A stretch of DNA of 64,000 nt from Ornithodoros turicata (taxonomy: Eukaryota > Arthropoda > Arachnida > Ixodida > Argasidae), in contig NC_088209.1 in assembly GCF_037126465.1 (NCBI RefSeq), positions 12,160,052 through 12,224,051 of the forward strand, in the 5' to 3' direction. Shown piece after piece: positions 45,571-55,609 of the stretch; the stretch's first letter is position 1; the number at the start of each line of letters is the position of its first letter. The notes beneath the pieces were generated by a model. The model was given only the letters and a program-made list of their open reading frames with translations, was not told where the DNA came from and did not search any database. The translations under genes were made by a program, and so were the position numbers.

Positions 45571-46109
45571 CCCATAACAAGCGACACGCGACGCGCTGCA
45601 AAATTTGTCGCTGTCGCGTCTGGTCATGGCGCGACTTCCTGGTCCATTTGAGCAGCGACATTTCGTCGCCGAGAAATGATTTTTTTGGAGAAGCAATGCT
45701 TATTTTATTCTAGCTAAGTTGTAAATTGCCATAAATATACCAAAAATAGTATTTCATTGATCAAAACGAGGAGAACTTGTAATAAAGGTGCTATGTAATA
45801 TTCGCCGTAACGCAGTGGCGCTGCGGTTGAAGTTCCCAACGCCCCGCCCACTTCTTCGTCTGCTACTTTTGTTGGTTGCCCTCTCCACCATTTCCCTTGC
45901 CCACGCGTTCAGTTCTTGTTTCACGCCGCCAAATCTAGCTGGTTTTGTCAAACAACAGGCAACGAACTCAGCGACATGCTACAAATATCTACTGGGAGTA
46001 GATGCAGAAATATTCAGCCGCGACAAAGCTTTTTTGACGCTCGTGTGGCGGCAGTGACGTCGATTTTGTCGCTTCTCGCATGTATCTGCCGCGTGTCGCT
46101 TGTTATGGG
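45571..46109. mobile_element. ~0.54-kb element with ~20-bp TIRs
   Basis: CCCATAACAAGCGACACGCG at 45571-45590 is repeated inverted as CGCGTGTCGCTTGTTATGGG ending at 46109. Subterminal TTGTCGC/GCGACAA motifs occur on both sides. No transposase; no convincing target duplication. Confidence 0.7.
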
Positions 46110-46745
46110 ATTCGGGCTTTACGGGATGACGGCTGGGGAGTTTCATCGCCGGGGGCGATACTCTACCCCATTGCAGGTGGTGATGCGGGGAATGAAATGA
46201 TGAGCTCCTTCACAAGGAGGATCCAAGTCCTCCGGTGTCCAGAAAGGTGAAGAGAACCTTGAGGGCAGAGCGTTGGTGTGCTGGATGTAGGCAGGGACCG
46301 AGCAATTTTGTGAGAGAGAAGGGGCGGGAGTCTAGCTCGTTGAGGGATGCGGAGAGGTCTGAGATCGGCTCGTGGAATGCTCATTCTGGTTAGTGTCGTA
46401 TGTGTTTTTGCCGCGAGGAGCTCAATACCACGGATCATATATCAGGGTGCAAAACTTTTTCTTTCGTTATAGCAAATATCGATGATACGTTAATTCAGCA
46501 GGACTATTATAAAACGCCTTGCACCACCCCACTGTGACATCAACGTCTAAATTACAGAAGGCTCGAGAACCGAAACGTGTACAGTAGAAAGCACGACCGA
46601 CTGTATTAGCTACGCGACCATAACATGCAGCCTCTCCCCTAGCGCCGCGCTTTTGTGGCTTCTCCTAGGCTCCGCTTCGCTACTGTGGCGCTGCTAGCGT
46701 GCCATACTTTTCTGTGCTTGGTGCCGTGCGTGTGCTTCACTCCTC
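46110..46745. other. no gene recognised
   Basis: I recognise no coding or repeat feature in this stretch, up to the hAT target duplication. Confidence 0.4.
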
Positions 46746-46753
46746 CCTCGGAC

Positions 46754-47575
46754 CAGAGTTGTGCCTATATCGTTACAAGTAACTCGTTACTTGGTAACGG
46801 TTACTTTTTTTGGTAACGAAGTAACGATTCAGTTACTTTTTAAAAAATAGTAATAGTAACGGAATCAGTTGCAAAAATTGCTAACTCGTTACTGACGTTA
46901 CTCGTTCCTTTTCTTCTGCGCGGGGGAGCACCTTTCGGCACTCCGTGTGGCGCAATGCGTGCAGACCAGGTGTGACGCAATGTATTAGTGCAGTCCCTCG
47001 CTGGATATGTTGTTGACGTGCTAAATCGTCTTAAAAGAAGGCCCTTGTCTTTTCTCTTGTTTCCTTAATCTCTGACCATCACTCCTTCCCAAGAATGGGC
47101 ACCAATTCTGCTATGGCTACAAAAAACGCGTTTCGACTTCTAGCCTTTTCTTGTCTTTGCTAAGCTTCTCAGCACCCTAAATTATGACGCAGCCCATCGT
47201 CTGTTTTTGGGAACCGTTGGTGATCGGTGGCACGAAAACCGGTGTCTTTTCTCGTGTTTTCATAACCTCCGATCACCCCCACTTCGGCTGCAGATGCCTC
47301 CACACGAAAGAGAACGAAGATCACCGATGTAAATTTCGAGTATCAGCTTCTTGTGAAGTGCAATTTCTCATTAATAATGAGCTGAAGGCAAGTGACGGCA
47401 TGTTTGTTGGCTCCTTTAACTATGCGGCGGTAACGTAAAAGTAACTCGTTACCTGTGAGTAACGAGAAGTCGTTACTTTTGTATTGTGGTAACGAGGAAC
47501 GTATTTAGTTACTTTTTTCTGAAGTAACGGGTAACTGTATTTAGTTCCTATTTTTTGGTAACGGGCACAAGTCTG
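46754..47575. mobile_element. non-autonomous hAT element with 8-bp TSD
   Basis: Terminal repeats are CAGAGTTGTGCC (left) and GGCACAAGTCTG-type (right), i.e. hAT-like CAGxxTTGTGCC ends. They are flanked by an exact 8-bp direct repeat CCTCGGAC (46746-46753 and 47576-47583), the length diagnostic of hAT. Both subterminal regions are packed with GTAACG/CGTTAC motifs (46780-46910 and 47435-47565), a usual arrangement of transposase-binding sites. The 822-bp element has no transposase; an 84-codon open frame inside (47184-47438) has no recognisable domain. Confidence 0.93.
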
Positions 47576-47583
47576 CCTCGGAC

Positions 47584-48060
47584 GAACCGCCTCTGTATGG
47601 AGCTATGTCTTCTGCTCTTCGCTTTTCGGTTTTGGTTGGCTATTGTCATCACTTACGAATTAATTATGCGCAAAATGATTGCGAGTGTTGTACTCGTTAT
47701 CGAGAGGGTGGTTCGTGTTCGGTATGACGCTCATCTGTTTTTTTTTTAATTCACGCGATGAATCCCTTTAAGCACAACGCATCTGTCCAATGCAGTTGAT
47801 TAAAATAGAAAGTCATTGTATCTACGCACCGTTGTCGTGTTTTTATTATGTGTGCAACGACAATTTTCGTGTAAATGCGTCCGTGTGAACCTTGTAGTTG
47901 ATAGCGCCTCTTTGTACGTATGTCACGTCCCTGAATGCATATAAACGCACGTGCGCACAACACTGTGTGATAAGCGTGCTTTTAAATCACTCTACCCTGA
48001 AAAGAAAACTACTCTCTCCAAAAAATTTGGACCAAATTGCGGGGCACGGCTTATGGCTTT
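47584..48060. other. no gene recognised
   Basis: Nothing recognised before the segment that is paralogous to 37.5-38.5 kb. Confidence 0.35.
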
Positions 48061-48239
48061 GCTCCTTAATGTTTGCTTAGTGACTCGTAAAATCTGTATC
48101 GTTCATGTTACGTCTAATTGCAGTCTGCTTTTGCTGCCCTCTCCTGCATATGAAGTGTAGCGCTGTTTGCGCTGTAAGACATACAACACGTTCGTACACA
48201 CGTATTTCAAAGTCCGTTCGGGTACACGCATTCCTTTGA

Positions 48240-48905
48240 AGTGACGCAAATTTGGCGTCTCGCAAAGAAAGCGAGCATCTAAGGATGTACTTTCCCCCAA
48301 GGATCTCGGAGAACGACATCAACTGCAAGGTTCGACAACGGATGGAGCATTTCATCTGGGCCGCCTTGATTTTGCTCCTTCCCGGAATCCATTCATCTGC
48401 AGCAGTCGACGACAGCGGGAATGATCAACAGGTAAGCCGGAATTACTTTTGTCTATTGCGACCCGTCGTTACATTCAATGCCGTTTTTTTAAGAGAGATT
48501 ACGCGCTTGCGGGTCTTACGTAACTAGGGCATATTTACTTGCGCAGCTCTTCGACAATTTATAGGAAGCTGCGTAGGATTTACTTTTAAAGAATATCGAT
48601 TTTTTTCTCCAGTCTCAAGAACACCGTTACGTGACTTGATACTTACATCGATGCCGGACACACTGCAAGGCAACATAGCTTCGTCCAACTATTCTCTCCA
48701 GTGATCAAACGAATACAGCTGTGGGAAAGCGCAACCGAAATATAATATATAGGTGCGCCTCCGTTGATATGAGAAATTTGTAGGTAAAAGAGCGCAACGT
48801 CCTCATTGTTGTAATCCTATTAGTCCGACACATCCAGTCTATCATAGTAAGTTTTACCGCGTATGCGAATATCATATCAGTGCCGTTGCGATGCGAGTCT
48901 GCGCC
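48240..48905. repeat. ~0.7-kb segment paralogous to 37.67-38.49 kb
   Basis: Collinear similarity runs through AAAGAAAGCGAGCAT, TCTCGGAGAACGACATC, GCGGGAATGATCAACAG, TTCGACAATTTATAGGA, AACATAGCTTCGTCCAACTA and GCGATGCGAGTCTGCGCC in both places. The 38040 MITE and several indels are specific to the left copy, and a ~100-bp AATATCGATTTTTT stretch (48585-48660) to the right copy. A poly-C run (48904-48917) follows. Confidence 0.85.
48342..48431 (+). CDS. signal-peptide first exon of a putative secreted protein, copy B
   Basis: ATG at 48342 opens 30 codons: a hydrophobic core (FIWAALILLLPGIHSS), a likely cleavage site near SSA-A, then an acidic AVDDSGNDQQ end. The exon stops at a good donor, CAG|GTAAGC (48432), in phase 0. 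Homology to 37.7 kb extends through 5' flank, exon and intron. The minus-strand exon at 52522-52626 has the same design (phase 0, end VVDEHGTMNDQH). I infer a small family of secreted proteins, but no mature-peptide exon was found, so the product is unknown. Confidence 0.5.
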
Positions 48906-49084
48906 CCCCCCCCCCCGCGACTGTGTCTTCCAATTCCACCTAATGCTTTTAATGCGTTAGCATTAGGAGTGTCAAAAAAAGTGTATGTATGTGTGTGCGT
49001 GCGCGTGAAGCCTCTCTTGATGAAGCCTCCAGGACAGCGGTATAAGTGTGCGTGCAAGGGGGGTATAGGTCGGTAAATCGAAAT

Positions 49085-49440
49085 GGAGGCAGATGATTGG
49101 TAATTGAAGGTAATTTAGAGTAAGAGGCAAGAGTAACTGAAGGTAGTTAGAAGTAAAACAAGAAAGTTGAGTTTAAAGGTAATGAATGTAATATCGGTGT
49201 AATTAAGAGAAGGGTTAAATACAATTAAAGAATACCAAGCGTAACCGCAGGTTATACCAGAGGTAATTACCGGTAACTAAAGGCCATATTAAGGTCAATT
49301 GAATTCAGAGTAATTATGGCAAGTAATTAAAGGTAATTAATGGAATTCAAGATCACCTCTTGTAACCTGCGGTTACGAGAGGTAATTAAAGGGTAATTAC
49401 AAGTAAAGTAAGCTAATTAAAGGTTATTAAACGAACTTAC
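49085..49440. repeat. degenerate GGTAATTAA-type minisatellite region
   Basis: Irregular repeats of GGTAATTAAAG / GGTAATTGAAGG with a period near 10-12 bp. It includes an inverted pair GTAACCGCAGGTTA (about 49240) and TAACCTGCGGTTAC (about 49364). Similar GTAA/TTAC motifs occur in the ends of hAT-like elements, so it may be the inside or end of one. Confidence 0.6.
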
Positions 49441-49608
49441 ACATTGTACACATAGCAATTGAAAGTGTGAAACCTGGAACCAAGCACTGACTGAGGTGGA
49501 CAACAGAAAGTCAGGTTAGACTGGAAGTGGAGAACCGGAAGTGGATACCGGAAGTCAAGTATAGACGGGAAGTGGTCAACCGGAAGTCGGGTTTAGATCA
49601 CTGATCCC

Positions 49609-49734
49609 TACACTGTTAAAACAGAACTTCACCACATAGCACGCTCCTAACCAACCATCATACTGAATGATATCATTCGGTATGATGGTTGGTTAGGAGC
49701 GTGCTATGTGGTGAAGTTCTGTTTTAACAGTGTA
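49609..49734. mobile_element. 126-bp near-perfect palindrome (minimal MITE)
   Basis: TACACTGTTAAAACAGAACT at the left and its exact inverse at the right. The two 63-bp arms meet without a spacer at GATATC and differ at one position only (TACTGAATG versus CGGTATG). It is a shortened relative of the 44158 MITE, reduced to the outer arms. Confidence 0.93.
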
Positions 49735-50766
49735 TGTATAAAGACAGGATCGCGCATAGGAGAGGGGCTTGTGGGAGAGAGGTGCGCAACCGGCCGCCAT
49801 GTTGGAGGGCCCACTGGCGCCGGCTGCTCCCATGGGAAACAATGGGAAGCGATTTGATGTGGAGTATTTATTGCACTTTAAACGCTCCGCCAGAGCTTGA
49901 GGTACCATCACACTGGTGTTGTAGGAAGAGATTAGGGAAAGAGAGATCCTGAAGTTCCAGAACGTTATTACAATGGCCTCAGCTATAGTAGAACGGCCCA
50001 ACAAAGACTGAATTGCTCAAGAAAGTAATTGATTACAAGTAACGCAAGTACTAGTAATGCGTTACGCACAAGTCTTATGCTAACGCATTTCTCTCGCATT
50101 TACCGTTAAATCGCCAGTCAAAATTTTTTTTTGATTATCTCGCGATTCCTTATCAGGTTCACCGACTTCGAACTGCGAGGGTCCCATTTTGACGTAATGT
50201 ATTTATTTATTTATTTATCCTTGTTACGCTACAACGCCATGCGCGCGCGGCATACAGCAGAGGGGGTACAAATAGAAGAATGTACATGTACGTAACATTT
50301 CGACAATCGCTACACTACACAATCATGGAAACAATCATTGTCCCTAAAAGACTACAATTAGTTACCTGAGAGAAGGTATATCACACGCGTCAAAGCTGGA
50401 AATCCCAACCAAAAATCGATAGATTTCATTGTCCACTAATCCAATCAGAACTCCTTACGTTACTGAAAGCAAAATCTGTTTCCTGCTTGAGTATTAAGGC
50501 GGAGAGAGGTTTAGTCCATGACCTTTACTGTACACCGTAGTTCCAGTCTTGGGGAAAAGTATAATTTTGGAAATTTTGAAAAAAAAAATCGAACTTTTGG
50601 GAAATGTGCTGGAGACAGTCTCACTTCGCCTATACTGATCCGTGTCAAGTGAGGAAAGAAGGCTGTCCTCAGGCGTGCTGCAAAAAAAAAAAAAAAAAAA
50701 TCACCTTTGCGTCTTCGCATAACTTTACAGTCTTGTTGGTTTTATTCAAGAATAGCATTGCGTCGA
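49735..50766. other. no gene; possible hAT end and short homopolymers
   Basis: Around 50015-50085, repeated GTAACG-like motifs end in GCGTTACGCACAAGTCTT, resembling the right end of the 46754 hAT family, but no left end is seen. A (TTTA)n tract lies at 50200-50218 and a poly-A run at 50682-50700. No coding sequence recognised. Confidence 0.4.
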
Positions 50767-50884
50767 CACATAGATTATAAAAGAACGGTCGACGTTTCGA
50801 CAGTGGCACCGTGTTCGTCAGGACTGTCCTGAGGAAGACGGTACCACTGTCGAAACATCGACCATTCTTTTATAATACATGTGT
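50767..50884. repeat. 118-bp imperfect palindrome
   Basis: CACATAGATTATAAAAGAAC...GTTTCGACAGTGGCACCGTG is matched in inverse by CGGTACCACTGTCGAAACAT...GTTCTTTTATAAT-type sequence ending CATGTG. Arms are about 55 bp with roughly 85-90% pairing and almost no loop. Probably a small MITE; boundaries approximate. Confidence 0.75.
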
Positions 50885-50971
50885 AAATTACCCATAAATA
50901 AATTAGTTTTGGTAACTTTCCTGTAATCTGTCGTCCACGTCTTATTATTTGACTTCTATATATATATAATA

Positions 50972-51892
50972 TACGAGGGGCGTTCAAGCCAAACCGGGAC
51001 TTTTCATTTTTATCATTTTTTGCAAAAGTAAAATGAACTTATAGGCGAGAAATTACTCTTATATTTCAACGTAATCTCAGGCTGCACTAATGCACTTGAC
51101 CCAGCGTTTCACGAGGGCTTGGATGCCAGCAGCGTAGAAATCCTTACCGACGCGTAGCAGCCATGATCGGACCGCATTCTTGTCCTCGTCGTCGCAGCTG
51201 AAGCGGCTGCCCCCAAGGAACGTCTTCAGTGGCCCGATGGAAATCGCTGGGGGCGAAGTCTGAACTGTAAGGTGGATGTGGCGGCAACTCCCAGCCAAGC
51301 TCCTGTAAGGTGCGTGTCGTGAGGTGCGCGGTATGCATTGCCCTGTAGGAGGAGGACTCCTTTTGTGATGAGGCCCGGCTTTCCGAAACTGGAGGTGTTC
51401 ATGAATGGTAGAGTTCAACGTTCCCGCAGAAAGGTCCGTCTTTCGAGCCAGTTCGAGACATGTTATCCGTCGGTCCTTGAGGATCAGGCGCTCCACAAGT
51501 TGGATGTTCTCAGGAACTCTGACACTGGGCTCTGAGCCGCCCAGGCCGGGATCGTCCTGCACTGATGTCTCGGAACCGTTTGCACCAATCAAACGCTTTG
51601 CTGCGGCTAAGTGTATCGTGGCCATACTGGGCCTGAAGTCTTCTGTGAATTCCAGATGACTTTACGCCTTCATTCACGTGAATCCTCATGACAACTCGCT
51701 GTTCGATATGCGCGCTCACCTCGTTGTCGGCCATCTTGTCTAGCACGTGTCTTTTGTTTTGCACAAACTTTGGACCACTACGTGGTGAATGCGGAAGCCT
51801 GTCGCTTCTAAAAATGATGAAAAAGAAGTAGCGCGAGCCATTTGTACACTCAGGAGACAGAAAGTCCCGGTTTGACTAGAACGGCCCTCGTA
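50972..51892 (-). mobile_element. internally deleted mariner element, copy 2
   Basis: TIRs TACGAGGGGCGTTCAAGCCA (50972) and the near-inverse ending CCCTCGTA (51892), both with TA at the border. It is 921 bp and lies in the opposite orientation to copy 1. It is set in an AT-rich TATATATAATATA sequence that probably provided the TA target. Confidence 0.93.
51077..51750 (-). pseudogene. mariner transposase with the same internal deletion
   Basis: Begins at ADNEVSAHIEQRVV (about 51734, minus strand), with HTH blocks VKSSGIHRRLQAQYGHDTLS and ITCLELARKTDLSAGTLNST. It passes through FRKAGPHHKRS, as in copy 1, then frame-shifted remains of the catalytic half (DFAPSDFH; FYAAGIQALVK) and ends CISAA. 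The first catalytic Asp region is missing at the same place as in copy 1. Additional frameshifts lie in the first 60 codons and near the HPPYS block. Confidence 0.9.
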
Positions 51893-51911
51893 TATAATGT
51901 TATATATAATA

Positions 51912-52091
51912 TACAGTCAAACTCCTTTACAACGAAACTCAGGGGACAGCAAAAAAAAATCGCAGTAAAGGTATTTTCGTTTAAAAGGATGTCCATTATT
52001 GGACCTATAGGGCTCCAGCGGGACCGCAAAAAAATTTGCTGTAGTGGTATTTTCGTTGAAAAGGTGTTCGCTATAAAGGAGTTTGACTGTA
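51912..52091. mobile_element. 180-bp TA-flanked MITE
   Basis: TIRs TACAGTCAAACTCCTTTACA and its inverse TAAAGGAGTTTGACTGTA. Subterminal CAAAAAAAAATCGC/GCAAAAAAATTTGC and GTATTTTCGTT motifs occur twice. It lies 20 bp from mariner copy 2, in the same AT-rich patch. Tc1/mariner-type origin is likely from the TA target. Confidence 0.9.
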
Positions 52092-52205
52092 ATATATACA
52101 TATATAATATATGTGATGAACACTGGAACATCCGTCCCGAGCAATATCAGTTTAATGAACAATCCTGCCCATGCACGAGCGTGAGTTCGGTCTCTTCGTC
52201 GTTAC

Positions 52206-52228
52206 GTCACACACACACACACACATAT
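52206..52228. repeat. (AC)n microsatellite
   Basis: About eleven AC units. Confidence 0.9.
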
Positions 52229-52521
52229 AGCGATCTGCAGTCCGGTACCGAAACACAGTATCGATTACTGTAACGTTTGATGTCGATGGAATGGACATGA
52301 TAACGTTGTCTCCGCTTTGTTTCACAGCGATGTGCCTGTGCATGTCAGGCGTTGGTTGTTGGTCCTGTCCACACTGCGGTTATTTAAAATAGTTCTGTTC
52401 GTCCTCCGGTTGACTCTATCATTGACTCTATCATTATTAGTAAGAATGTTTGACACACTATGACGCCGAATGTAATAGTAGCCAAATTAAGCAAAGTTAC
52501 GTTTCTGTTACAGCGACATAC

Positions 52522-52626
52522 GTGTTGATCGTTCATCGTTCCGTGTTCGTCGACAACCGGAGCTGATTGGCAGCCTAGAAGAAGCAATACAAATGAAGCC
52601 GAGATTAAGTAGGTGTCCATTGCCAT
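52522..52626 (-). CDS. signal-peptide first exon of a putative secreted protein, copy C
   Basis: On the minus strand, ATG (52624-52626) opens 35 codons: MAMDTYLISASFVLLLLGCQ, a clear signal peptide with likely cleavage after QSA, then PVVDEHGTMNDQH. The exon ends in phase 0 at a donor GTATGT. The size, phase, acidic post-signal residues and the NDQ ending resemble the 48342 exon, although nucleotide similarity is low. I infer a paralogous secreted-protein gene; its downstream exons would lie at lower coordinates, where only transposons are seen. Confidence 0.5.
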
Positions 52627-52741
52627 TCACTGGTAGGTGTCGAGCGTTCTTCCTCTTAGCTGTTGACATTCTATAATGTGCATGGTGGAAGATACATACA
52701 ACAATGTTTGTGTTTATGCCCGTTCGGACAAGCTTGGTTTG

Positions 52742-52980
52742 TTTTGCAGCATAATCTCAAACGCTTTCTGAAAATCCAGGCAAATAATACCAACCTGCGT
52801 CCCCTTCGTCTAATGCTAAACCAAAATCATAGACTGCTTCGACTAATTGGGTAGACGTAGAAACACCACCACGAAACCCGTGCTGGTTGAGGGAAAAGAA
52901 CTTGTGGCTGTCGAGGTAATCCCCGAGGTAACAACTAATGAGACGTTCTAAGATTTTGCAAGGAAGGGAGTTGCCTCAGG
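52742..52980 (-). pseudogene. LINE reverse transcriptase fragment
   Basis: The minus strand reads PCKILERLISCYLGDYLD, then LNQHGFRGGVSTSTQLVEAV and WYYLPGFSESV. This corresponds to RT blocks of Jockey/CR1-type elements (the 'QHGFRxGxSTxTQLxE' block and a damaged 'DFSKAFD' block in which the catalytic Asp is replaced by Pro/Gly-containing sequence). Only about 80 codons remain, followed by a stop. Not from the LINE at 56-59 kb, whose RT differs. Confidence 0.82.
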
Positions 52981-53098
52981 ACAGAAGCCGCCGATATTTC
53001 GAACAGAGACTGTTCTTCTTCTCGACACCGTCCTCATCATTGGCATGGTATTTAAAGGGTTAGGTGTGATGTGTTTAAAGGTTCATGCGAATTGTGGG

Positions 53099-53365
53099 TC
53101 AACAGCCCGGAGGGAAGAAAGGGTCCGTACGGGCTTCTACGGCCGGAGTGAATGGCTGCTTTGTTAGAGTGGGGAGGGGATTATGGGATGCTGTTGTTGA
53201 CGTGGTTGACGGTTGCTCGACGATGAAGTGACATTCTTCCAAACATAGAGGAGCGGGGAATTCCCGAACTGTTGCCATGATCTCCGACGGAACTCGGAAG
53301 GCATCATCTTCCGTTATTGTTGTTCTGACGCATGAGTACCATGAGTACGATGATAAAAGCAGCAC
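53099..53365 (-). other. possible terminal exon with a transmembrane segment
   Basis: On the minus strand a pyrimidine-rich acceptor (CTGTCTTTATTGCAG) precedes a frame reading AAFIIVLMVLMRQNNNNGR then stop, a plausible membrane anchor with a short tail. A second frame stays open much longer (to 53099) with LCLEECHFIVEQPSTTSTT. I cannot decide which, if either, is real, and no upstream exon is recognised. Confidence 0.2.
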
Positions 53366-53996
53366 CTGCAATAAAGACAGCAGCATGTTTTTAGCAGATG
53401 TTGACGAGGTGTCGCGCCACCTTTGCGCTTTATATTTTACGCTTGCTTTGACAGCAGTTTGGATTCATATTAAAAGCAGTAAAAAAACCCCAGTGCGAGG
53501 GGACAACGAAAAAGGACGAAAGACAGACAACACAGCACTGTACTGCCAACCAAAGACTTTTATTCCTGAAACATCTCCCTTTTTATAACACAACCCTCTA
53601 TCCCGTTCCCTCTCCTGTCGAACAATACAGAACCGCCACGCGAAGCACCTAGTCCACGAGAAAGTTCAACCCGCCCAGATTTTAACTTTATCTCAGTTTG
53701 GATTCATCTGTCTCGATTATGAATGTTTTTCTCCTTGCTTGTCCAGAGCTGTCCTAACCTGCCCAGACATGCTATGATGACGTCACACCTGACGTTCCAG
53801 GATGTCCTGAACTGGTGGTCACAAGACAGATAGTGGCGCCAGTTGGAGTGACGCTTTGCAACTAGGTATCGTCACCTGTCTCTGTAACCATGGATCCAAC
53901 GATGCTCAGCGGCCGTTCCTGACCGCTTTCTTCAAGATGGCGTCATTGATCTTCAACTTGACTGCCTGTTCTCCACTCTATTTCTACCTATTTTTT

Positions 53997-54169
53997 ATGA
54001 TCACGACTTGCGGGCAACATGAAGAGCACACTGGACTCGTGTTAGATGTTCCCAATTAGTGTGATGACTCACTTGATGATCCTAATTACTGTGGGGGTCC
54101 TAATCAGTTCTAACTGCTAATTGCTGACGTCCAAAGTGCTTTGTTTGTTGCCCGCAAGTCGTGGTCAAT
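53997..54169. repeat. 23-bp inverted repeat pair
   Basis: ATGATCACGACTTGCGGGCA (53997) and its inverse TTGCCCGCAAGTCGTGGTCA (ending about 54168) are separated by ~126 bp. Possibly the ends of a small TIR element; the surrounding 53400-54640 region shows no gene. Confidence 0.6.
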
Positions 54170-54642
54170 GAGTGCTACTGTCACCTTTTTTCGCTTACGT
54201 AGTTGTCACCATTAACCGTACGCAAGAACCGCTTGGCCGAATATGTCGACACAGCTTTGCAGCCCGGCTTATACGCGCGTACAAGGCTTGAGAACGTACC
54301 ATATGCCAGCTGACATTATCTCGGAGAAATGTTAACGCATGTAAAAAAATTTATTCAATAGTAAGATAATGTGTGATAACAAGAATGATGATTTAAACAT
54401 GTATATGTTAGTATGGTGTGCTGCTGTTGAACGATGTTGTTCACTTCGAAGAAACTGTTTCACGTCGAATGTGTATTGAGTGTTGTCAGTGTACGGTATG
54501 ATATACAAGCGATATTCCAAGTATCTTAAATGTAAATAAATTATCCCTGTTTTTCTTACTTCCCGTACCTTCGTAGAGTGTGTTTCATTTTTCATTTCAG
54601 CTACATACATTCGCGGTCGTAAGAACCCCTTTCACCTATACC

Positions 54643-54645
<3 letters not shown>

Positions 54646-54692
<47 letters not shown>
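54646..54692. repeat. (AT)n microsatellite
   Basis: About 22 AT units. Confidence 0.95.
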
Positions 54693-54696
<4 letters not shown>

Positions 54697-54802
54697 AGGG
54701 AAAATAAATAAGTAAATGATGCTAGATGTGTTTGAAATTCAAGCTTACAGATTAAGTTGGCTTCTATGGCTGCATGTAAAGAAATAGATACTCATGGAAC
54801 GA

Positions 54803-54857
54803 TGCGACATATATATATATATATGTCGCCCCGGACATATATATATATATGTCGCAT
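54803..54857. repeat. AT-core palindrome with GATGCGACA arms
   Basis: GATGCGACATATATATAT...TATGTCG, then CCCCGG, then ACATATATATATATATGTCG and CATC. The whole segment reads nearly the same on both strands. It borders the Penelope-like/gypsy junction. Confidence 0.85.
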
Positions 54858-54859
54858 CA

Positions 54860-55010
54860 CCGACTCAGAATTCTCACTTCTGAATCGGGGTCTGTCATTC
54901 TGCCCCAACAACGCTAAACTAAATGAATATCAACTCCATGTTGACTTGGACAATTTCGCAAGACGTATGCGCCCAAAAGAATATTTTTTCGACAAACCTA
55001 ACTCCAATCC
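54860..55010 (+). pseudogene. possible Penelope-like RT N-terminal fragment
   Basis: One frame reads FSLLNRGLSFCPNNAKLNEY then QLHVDLDNFARRMRPKEYFF. A 'LLNKGLxFxPT...DLxxFxRxLRLKxxF' arrangement is typical of the segment just before RT motif 1 in Penelope-like elements. It stops being recognisable near 55010, where sequence in another frame continues as gypsy. Assignment is from memory of the motif and is uncertain. Confidence 0.45.
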
Positions 55011-55600
55011 GAATCCCTTTAAGGGCACTTTTGCGCAAAGACACTGCCTGGTCTTGGGGCCCAGATCAGCAAAGGGCGTTCAACAAAAACAAAGAACTAA
55101 TAGCGTCAGCGAAGTGTACGGCGAGGTACGATCCTACCTTCCCAACAGTGCTATCGGCTGACTCGTCTTCATACGGCCTGGGGCCCGTCTTGGCACAGAT
55201 ACAGCCAAATGGAGAAAAGCGTCCAGTAGCCTTTGCGTCCCGGCCGCTAACTCCGACGGAAGTCTGATATGCTGAGATTGAAAAGGAGACACTCGCACTG
55301 ACCTGGGCAGCAGCAAGGTTCCAAGAATATCTTTCTGGACTGCATGCGACCACCAGCCTTTGGTTACTTTGCTGGGAAAGTGCTGGCTAGATTGCTCCTC
55401 CACTACGTATACAGCGATACAGAATGCGCTTGATGCGTTTCAAGTTCGACGTTGTCTACGTGCCTGGAAGGGAGCTCATCATTCCGGATGTACTGTCTAG
55501 AGCGCCTCTGAAAAGTCGCAAGGTGGACCAGCCAACTCTGACTGCAGCAGAAACGGAAAACTTTGTCGGCGCATCAATTAGCGGAATGCACTCAAGCGAT
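55011..55600 (+). pseudogene. pol: Ty3/gypsy element 2: RT end and RNase H
   Basis: From about 55020: LLRKDTAWSWGPDQQRAFNK, the RT-RNase H connection, then PTFPTVLSADSSSYGLGPVL (catalytic Asp) and GEKRPVAFASRPLTPTEV. After an in-frame TGA at about 55266 come EIEKETLALTWAAARFQEYL (catalytic Glu), a degraded TDHRPL region, IQRYRMRLMRFKFDVVYVPG and LIIPDVLSRAPLK. RT proper is missing on the left. At least two stops break the frame. The element continues on the far side of the LINE at 59640. Confidence 0.9.
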
Positions 55601-55609
55601 CAACTATTT

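Noticed and set aside
45283..46200. Frames of 90-120 codons between 45.3 and 46.2 kb
   Set aside because: They overlap on both strands, cross TIR elements and show no family motif.
47184..47438. 84-codon frame inside the hAT element as a transposase
   Set aside because: No hAT dimerisation or catalytic motifs are seen; the element is far too short for a transposase gene.
50767..50884. Pre-miRNA-like hairpin
   Set aside because: The arms are about 55 bp with ends suggesting a small transposon; there is no evidence for transcription or a mature miRNA.
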